This document shows positions 58,654-64,000 of a DNA stretch of 64,000 nt, one piece after another. The notes beneath the pieces were generated by a model that saw only the letters and a program-made list of their open reading frames with translations, was not told the DNA's origin and did not search any database. Position 1 is the stretch's first letter. Each line of letters begins with the position of its first letter. The position numbers and the translations under genes were made by a program. Origin of the DNA: Pseudomonas paraversuta (GTDB lineage Bacteria > Pseudomonadota > Gammaproteobacteria > Pseudomonadales > Pseudomonadaceae); the NCBI RefSeq assembly GCF_904063065.1, contig NZ_CAJFCL010000012.1, positions 1 to 64,000 on the forward strand. Direction: 5' to 3'.

Positions 58654-59016
58654 TCAGCCCAGTTCGCTGACGTAGGTGCCGGTGCCTTTGAGGATGTTGT
58701 GCAGAGTTTGTTCGATTTCGGCCAGCTCGCTTGGGTCTGCGCTGTGAAGGATCTCGATATGATCGTCGCCATTGAGGGCGTCAGCGTCAGACGGACTGAT
58801 TTCAATCAGCAGGCGGGTAGGGCTCAGGGTGGCTTTTACCCCTTCCAGAACCGAAGGTCCGTCAACGTCGCCGAAGGTGATTTCCAGTTCGTCTTCGTCC
58901 GGATAGCGGGTCATCAGGAACATTTCGCCCTGTTCGCTGTGGCAACACAGCATGGCCATGTTGTCTTCTTCGTCGTCGCACGGGTTGGCCATGAGGAGCG
59001 GGGTGGTGATTTGCAT
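58654..59016 (-). CDS. conserved small acidic protein, function unknown
   Basis: 120 residues from the ATG at 59016; the frame is open to 59082 without a good start signal. Strongly acidic (CDDEEDNMAML; YPDEDELEITFGDVDG), no signal peptide, beta-rich with a helical end (DPSELAEIEQTLHNILKGTGTYVSELG). I do not recognise the family. Its position between moxR and gdhB suggests a conserved Pseudomonas gene. Confidence 0.75.
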   Translation of the reverse strand: MQITTPLLMANPCDDEEDNMAMLCCHSEQGEMFLMTRYPDEDELEITFGDVDGPSVLEGVKATLSPTRLLIEISPSDADALNGDDHIEILHSADPSELAEIEQTLHNILKGTGTYVSELG

Positions 59017-59530
59017 GGGGGGAATCCTGGCGCTGCGGGCGCATGTATCGGCTGAATAAAAGTTGATTTTGCCAGCCTGCACAGATTTATGCTGGCCTGA
59101 TTGAAAATGTGTCGAAGAGTCCGGATTGCGTCGTACGAGTCATTTTTGTGACTGGCAAAGGATTTACAGGTGCTTTTCGGAATGTTTTTCCCATTGGAAT
59201 GCTAGGGTTGTTCATTATCAGGCCGCAAGGTTGCGTCCCAATGACCGAATATGTCGCCGCATCGCAAGCAGGCCGGGCGGCTCAATCGTTAAGCTTCGCG
59301 GGTGATAGCTATCTTTAAAAACACAGCCTGTTCAACCGGCAGTCGTTTTTGCAGATACCCATCCTGGAACGTGAATGTGACCCCTGGGTCGCGGCCAGCT
59401 TCACCACCCTGTCATGCTGTGCTTTCAAGGTAAACTGCCAAGATATGCCCTTGCACAGTATTGGCAGCTCCCCACGCGGGAACAGCACGCGACGCTTCTC
59501 TCAATAACAAGCCCAAGCGGAGTACCACAG
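59017..59530. other. non-coding region upstream of gdhB
   Basis: Apart from the short leader of the minus-strand gene it holds no convincing gene; a 69-codon frame at 59109-59318 has no family match and no good ribosome site. It should contain the gdhB promoter and control sites (P. aeruginosa gdhB is controlled by arginine through ArgR), but I cannot point to a specific operator. Confidence 0.5.
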
Positions 59531-62500
59531 ATGGCGTTCTTCACCGCAGCCAGCAAAGCCGACTTCCAGCATCAACTGCAAGCAGCTCTGGCCCAGCACA
59601 TCAGTGAACAGGCATTGCCACAAGTAGCCCTGTTTGCCGAGCAATTCTTCGGCATCATTTCCCTGGACGAACTCACGCAACGTCGAATGTCCGACCTGGC
59701 CGGCTGTACGCTGTCAGCCTGGCGTCTGCTGGAACGCTTCGATCCGGCGCAGCCGCAAGTGCGGGTCTATAACCCTGATTACGAGCGCCATGGCTGGCAG
59801 TCGACCCACACCGCCGTAGAAGTACTGCATCACGATTTGCCGTTTCTGGTGGATTCGGTACGTACCGAGCTGAACCGCCGCGGTTACAGCATCCACACCC
59901 TGCAGACCACGGTGTTGAGTGTTCGCCGCGGCAGCAAAGGCGAGTTGCTGGAAATTCTGCCCAAGGGCACCAGTGGCGAAGGCGTCTCGCAAGAGTCGCT
60001 GATGTACCTGGAAATCGATCGCTGCTCCAATGCCGCTGAATTGAATGTGCTGAGCAAGGAACTGGAACAGGTTCTGGGTGAAGTGCGCGTCGCCGTGGCT
60101 GATTTCGAGCCAATGAAAGACAAGGTCCAGGAGTTGCTGGCAGGTATCGACAGCTGCCAGTACGTCGTCGATGCCGATGAGAAAGCCGAAATCAAGAGCT
60201 TCCTGGAGTGGCTGGTGGGCAACCACTTCACTTTCCTGGGCTATGAAGAGTTTGTGGTACGTGACGAGGCGGATGGCGGTCATATCGAATATGACCCGCA
60301 GTCGTTCCTCGGTCTGACCAAGCTGCTGCGGGCCGGCCTGACTGCCGAAGACCTGCGCATCGAAGATTACGCCGTCAGCTACCTGCGCGAGCCGACCCTG
60401 CTGTCGTTTGCCAAGGCTGCGCACCCAAGTCGCGTACATCGCCCGGCTTACCCTGACTATGTCTCGATTCGTCAAATCGATGCCGACGGCAAGGTGATCA
60501 AGGAATGCCGCTTCATGGGCCTGTATACCTCGTCGGTATACGGCGAGAGCGTGCGGGTGATTCCTTATATCCGGCGCAAGGTTGCCGAGATCGAACGCCG
60601 TTCCGGCTTCCAGCCCAAGGCTCACCTGGGCAAGGAACTGGCTCAGGTGGTCGAAGTCCTGCCCCGTGACGATCTGTTCCAGACCCCGGTCGACGAGTTG
60701 TTCACCACGGTGATGTCGATTGTACAAATCCAGGAGCGCAACAAGATTCGCGTGTTCCTGCGCAAAGACCCGTATGGCCGTTTCTGCTACTGCCTGGCCT
60801 ATGTGCCACGGGACGTGTACTCCACCGAAGTGCGGCAGAAAATCCAGCAAGTGCTGATGGAGCGTCTGCAAGCTTCGGACTGCGAGTTCTGGACCTTCTT
60901 CTCCGAGTCGGTACTGGCCCGCGTGCAACTGATCCTGCGGGTCGATCCCAAAAACCGGATCGATATCGACCCGCTGATGCTGGAAAAAGAAGTGGTCCAG
61001 GCTTGCCGCAGCTGGCAGGACGATTACGCAAGCCTGGTGGTTGAAAGCTTCGGCGAAGCCAATGGCACCAAGGTGCTGTCGGACTTCCCGAAAGGCTTCC
61101 CGGCCGGCTACCGCGAGCGCTTTGCCGCGCACTCGGCCGTGGTCGACATGCAGCACCTGATGAGCCTGAGCGAGAAAAACCCGCTGGTGATGAGCTTCTA
61201 CCAGCCGTTGGGTCAAAGCGCCGGCCAGGAACTGCATTGCAAGCTGTATCACGCAGATACGCCACTGGCGTTGTCTGATGTGTTGCCGATCCTGGAGAAC
61301 CTGGGCTTGCGCGTATTGGGCGAGTTCCCGTACCGCCTGCGGCATGCCAATGGCCGTGAGTTCTGGATCCATGATTTTGCCTTCACCGCGGGCGAAGGCC
61401 TGAATCTGGATATCCAGCAACTCAACGACACCCTGCAGGATGCATTCGTGCATATCGTCAAGGGTGACGCCGAGAACGATGCCTTCAACCGCCTGGTACT
61501 GACCGCCGGTTTGCCGTGGCGTGATGTGGCATTGCTGCGTGCTTACGCCCGCTACCTGAAGCAGATTCGCCTGGGCTTCGACCTTGGCTATATCGCCAGC
61601 ACCCTGAACAACCATACCGACATCGCCCGCGAGTTGACCCGGTTGTTCAAAACCCGCTTCTATCTGGCGCGCAAGCTGACCGCAGAAGATCTGGATGACA
61701 AGCAGCTGCGTCTGGAACAAGCGATCCTGACTGCGCTGGATGACGTTCAGGTACTCAACGAAGACCGCATCCTGCGTCGCTATCTGGACCTGATCAAAGC
61801 AACCCTGCGGACCAACTTCTACCAGCCGGATGCCAATGGCCAGAACCGTTCGTACTTCAGCTTCAAGTTCAATCCGCACCTGATTCCCGAGCTGCCAAAG
61901 CCGGTGCCGAAGTTTGAAATCTTCGTCTACTCGCCACGGGTTGAAGGGGTTCACCTGCGTTTCGGCAACGTTGCTCGCGGTGGCTTGCGCTGGTCCGACC
62001 GTGAAGAAGACTTCCGTACCGAAGTACTGGGCCTGGTAAAGGCTCAACAGGTGAAGAACTCGGTCATTGTGCCGGTGGGCGCCAAGGGCGGTTTCGTGCC
62101 ACGTCGCCTGCCACTGGGCGGCGGTCGCGACGAAATCCAGGCCGAGGCGATTGCCTGCTACCGGATCTTCATTTCCGGTCTGCTGGACATCACTGACAAC
62201 CTCAAGGACGGCGCGTTGGTACCGCCATTGAACGTGGTCCGTCACGATGACGATGACCCGTACCTGGTGGTAGCAGCCGACAAAGGGACCGCGACCTTCT
62301 CCGACATTGCCAACGGCATTGCCATTGATTACGGGTTCTGGCTGGGTGATGCGTTTGCTTCGGGCGGTTCGGCCGGTTATGACCATAAAAAAATGGGCAT
62401 TACCGCCAAAGGCGCCTGGGTGGGCGTGCAGCGCCACTTTAAAGAGCGTGGCATCAACGTTCAGCAAGACAGCATCAGCGTGGTTGGCGTCGGTGACATG

Positions 62501-64000
62501 GCCGGCGACGTGTTCGGCAACGGCCTGTTGATGTCCGACAAGCTGCAACTGGTCGCGGCATTCAACCACCTGCACATTTTCATCGATCCGAACCCGGAGC
62601 CGGCCAATAGCTTCGTCGAGCGTCAGCGCCTGTTCGACCTGCCGCGTTCGGCCTGGTCGGATTACGACACCAGCATCATGTCGGCAGGCGGCGGGATCTT
62701 CTCGCGCAGTGCGAAAAGCATCGCCATCTCCCCTGAGATGAAAGAGCGTTTCGCAATTACCGCCGACAAGCTGACCCCGACCGAACTGCTGAATGCCTTG
62801 CTCAAGGCGCCGGTAGATCTGTTGTGGAACGGCGGTATCGGTACCTATGTCAAAGCCAGCAGCGAAAGCCATGCCGATGTAGGCGACAAGGCCAACGACG
62901 CGTTGCGGGTAAACGGCAACGAGTTGCGCTGCAAGGTTGTGGGCGAGGGCGGCAACCTGGGCATGACCCAGTTGGGCCGTGTCGAATTCAACCTCAATGG
63001 CGGCGGTTCCAATACCGACTTCATCGACAACGCCGGTGGTGTGGACTGCTCTGACCACGAAGTGAATATCAAGATCCTGCTCAACGAAGTGGTGCAGGCT
63101 GGCGATATGACCGAGAAGCAGCGTAATCAGCTGCTGGGCAGCATGACCGATGAAGTCGGCGGCCTGGTGTTGGGCAACAACTACAAGCAGACCCAGGCCA
63201 TTTCTTTGGCGGCGCGCCGTGCATACGAGCGCATTGCTGAATACAAGCGTCTGATGAGCGATCTGGAAGCCCGTGGCAAGCTGGACCGTGCCATTGAGTT
63301 CCTGCCGTCCGAAGAGCAACTCAACGAGCGCGTAGCGGCGGGCCATGGCCTGACCCGTGCCGAGCTGTCGGTGTTGATCTCGTACAGCAAGATCGACCTC
63401 AAGGAAGCCTTGCTCAACTCCCAGGTCCCGGATGACGACTACCTGACCCGTGACATGGAAACCGCGTTCCCGCCGATGCTGGTCAGCAAGTTTGCCGCTG
63501 CCATGCGTCGTCACCGCCTCAAGCGTGAAATCGTCAGCACCCAGATCGCCAACGATCTGGTCAATCACATGGGCATTACCTTTGTCGAGCGGCTGAAAGA
63601 GTCGACCGGCATGAGTGCTGCCAATGTGGCGGGTGCTTATGTGATCGTGCGCGACATCTTCCATCTCCCGCACTGGTTCCGTCAGATCGAAGCTCTGGAT
63701 TACCAGGTTCCGGCCGAAATCCAGCTGGCGCTGATGGACGAGTTGATGCGTCTGGGTCGTCGTGCCACCCGCTGGTTCCTGCGCAGTCGTCGCAACGAAC
63801 TGGATGCGGCACGTGACGTGGCGCATTTCGGCCCGCATCTGGCGGCGTTGGGGCTCAAGCTCGACGAACTGCTGGAAGGTGCAACCCGCGAGGGCTGGCA
63901 GACCCGCTACCAGGCTTACGTCGCAGCCGGTGTACCGGAGTTGCTGGCGCGGATGGTGGCTGGTACTACGCACCTGTACACCTTGCTGCCGATCATCGAG
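59531..64000 (+). CDS. gdhB: NAD-dependent glutamate dehydrogenase (180-kDa class), 3' end cut by window
   Basis: 1490 codons are present from the ATG at 59531. The P. aeruginosa enzyme is about 1620 residues, so about 130 are beyond the window. The N-terminal regulatory region with ACT-like segments (HHDLPFLVDSVRTELNRRGY; LYTSSVYGESVRVIPYIRRKV) is followed by the catalytic core (FGNVARGGLRWSDREEDFRTEVLGLVKAQQVKNSVIVPVGAKGGF; SVVGVGDMAGDVFGNG). It oxidises glutamate to 2-oxoglutarate with NAD+, a catabolic role that feeds arginine-derived carbon into the TCA cycle. No frameshift seen. Confidence 0.95.
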   Translation, partial: MAFFTAASKADFQHQLQAALAQHISEQALPQVALFAEQFFGIISLDELTQRRMSDLAGCTLSAWRLLERFDPAQPQVRVYNPDYERHGWQSTHTAVEVLHHDLPFLVDSVRTELNRRGYSIHTLQTTVLSVRRGSKGELLEILPKGTSGEGVSQESLMYLEIDRCSNAAELNVLSKELEQVLGEVRVAVADFEPMKDKVQELLAGIDSCQYVVDADEKAEIKSFLEWLVGNHFTFLGYEEFVVRDEADGGHIEYDPQSFLGLTKLLRAGLTAEDLRIEDYAVSYLREPTLLSFAKAAHPSRVHRPAYPDYVSIRQIDADGKVIKECRFMGLYTSSVYGESVRVIPYIRRKVAEIERRSGFQPKAHLGKELAQVVEVLPRDDLFQTPVDELFTTVMSIVQIQERNKIRVFLRKDPYGRFCYCLAYVPRDVYSTEVRQKIQQVLMERLQASDCEFWTFFSESVLARVQLILRVDPKNRIDIDPLMLEKEVVQACRSWQDDYASLVVESFGEANGTKVLSDFPKGFPAGYRERFAAHSAVVDMQHLMSLSEKNPLVMSFYQPLGQSAGQELHCKLYHADTPLALSDVLPILENLGLRVLGEFPYRLRHANGREFWIHDFAFTAGEGLNLDIQQLNDTLQDAFVHIVKGDAENDAFNRLVLTAGLPWRDVALLRAYARYLKQIRLGFDLGYIASTLNNHTDIARELTRLFKTRFYLARKLTAEDLDDKQLRLEQAILTALDDVQVLNEDRILRRYLDLIKATLRTNFYQPDANGQNRSYFSFKFNPHLIPELPKPVPKFEIFVYSPRVEGVHLRFGNVARGGLRWSDREEDFRTEVLGLVKAQQVKNSVIVPVGAKGGFVPRRLPLGGGRDEIQAEAIACYRIFISGLLDITDNLKDGALVPPLNVVRHDDDDPYLVVAADKGTATFSDIANGIAIDYGFWLGDAFASGGSAGYDHKKMGITAKGAWVGVQRHFKERGINVQQDSISVVGVGDMAGDVFGNGLLMSDKLQLVAAFNHLHIFIDPNPEPANSFVERQRLFDLPRSAWSDYDTSIMSAGGGIFSRSAKSIAISPEMKERFAITADKLTPTELLNALLKAPVDLLWNGGIGTYVKASSESHADVGDKANDALRVNGNELRCKVVGEGGNLGMTQLGRVEFNLNGGGSNTDFIDNAGGVDCSDHEVNIKILLNEVVQAGDMTEKQRNQLLGSMTDEVGGLVLGNNYKQTQAISLAARRAYERIAEYKRLMSDLEARGKLDRAIEFLPSEEQLNERVAAGHGLTRAELSVLISYSKIDLKEALLNSQVPDDDYLTRDMETAFPPMLVSKFAAAMRRHRLKREIVSTQIANDLVNHMGITFVERLKESTGMSAANVAGAYVIVRDIFHLPHWFRQIEALDYQVPAEIQLALMDELMRLGRRATRWFLRSRRNELDAARDVAHFGPHLAALGLKLDELLEGATREGWQTRYQAYVAAGVPELLARMVAGTTHLYTLLPIIE

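Noticed and set aside
59109..59318. 69-codon frame upstream of gdhB
   Set aside because: No ribosome site or recognisable features; more likely gdhB promoter region.
59714..63973. 1419-codon open frame antisense to gdhB
   Set aside because: It lies wholly opposite a certain gene, in the phase where GC-rich codon bias removes stop codons, and has no recognisable domain or ribosome site.

Overview
The window is a contiguous piece of a Pseudomonas chromosome, most likely from the P. fluorescens lineage. Three things point there: high-GC genes throughout, many GTAGGAGCGAGC-type REP/REPIN elements between genes, and gene order known from Pseudomonas (DUF1853 | nadK - phosphoesterase - rhomboid - YeaC - DUF2797 - pepN, and the moxR - DUF58 - BatA/B/D block close to the large NAD-glutamate dehydrogenase gene gdhB). 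No tRNA, rRNA, prophage, insertion sequence or CRISPR array was seen. The window starts in non-coding sequence and ends inside gdhB.

Layout. 1-820: non-coding, with a large head-to-head inverted repeat element. 821-2800: a SotB-like efflux transporter converging on mntP, which has a yybP-ykoY manganese riboswitch leader. 2858-3735: a tandem array of REPIN-bearing units of 152-171 bp that runs into the end of a response-regulator gene. 3727-11341: a soluble GAF histidine kinase/LuxR-type regulator pair, divergent from a sugar ABC transporter plus SMP-30 lactonase operon. 11351-15280: an Rhs/YD-repeat protein without a recognisable toxin tip, and a YqaA-like membrane protein. 15855-19670: a creatine locus (creatinase, MFS transporter, GlxA/AraC-type regulator). 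19793-23091: an orphan TauA-like binding protein and an exported five-heme cytochrome c fusion. 23164-27874: a second PBP2, a D-cysteine desulfhydrase-like enzyme, cytochrome b561 and a DUF1853 protein. 27979-34543: the nadK-to-pepN run. 34619-38749: a sugar-acid locus (FadR-type regulator, IlvD/Edd dehydratase, ACS-type MFS transporter) with two sequences fitting the family operator TNGTNNNACNA. 38830-40606: three small or secreted proteins. 40929-43987: an ECF sigma/anti-sigma pair divergent from a membrane-anchored catalase-like peroxidase and a cytochrome b561, with matching ECF-type promoters on both strands. 44070-56458: sbcD-sbcC-GST and the moxR/Bat operon. 56646-64000: MFS, amidohydrolase, a small acidic protein and gdhB.

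The most notable items are: (i) two separate tandem duplications, at 2858-3735 and 40604-41003, in which REPINs carry along the 3' end of the neighbouring gene; (ii) two genes whose stop codon is supplied by a REP; (iii) the paired divergent ECF promoters at 42231-42325, GGGAATAA-N14-CGTCT on both strands, joining a sigma factor to a predicted periplasmic catalase/b561 pair; (iv) the five-heme cytochrome that appears to fuse an alcohol-dehydrogenase-type triheme subunit to a TsdA-like diheme module; (v) the head-to-head repeat around a perfect 15-bp inverted repeat at 23-447. All functional statements come from reading the sequence and family knowledge; no database search was run.
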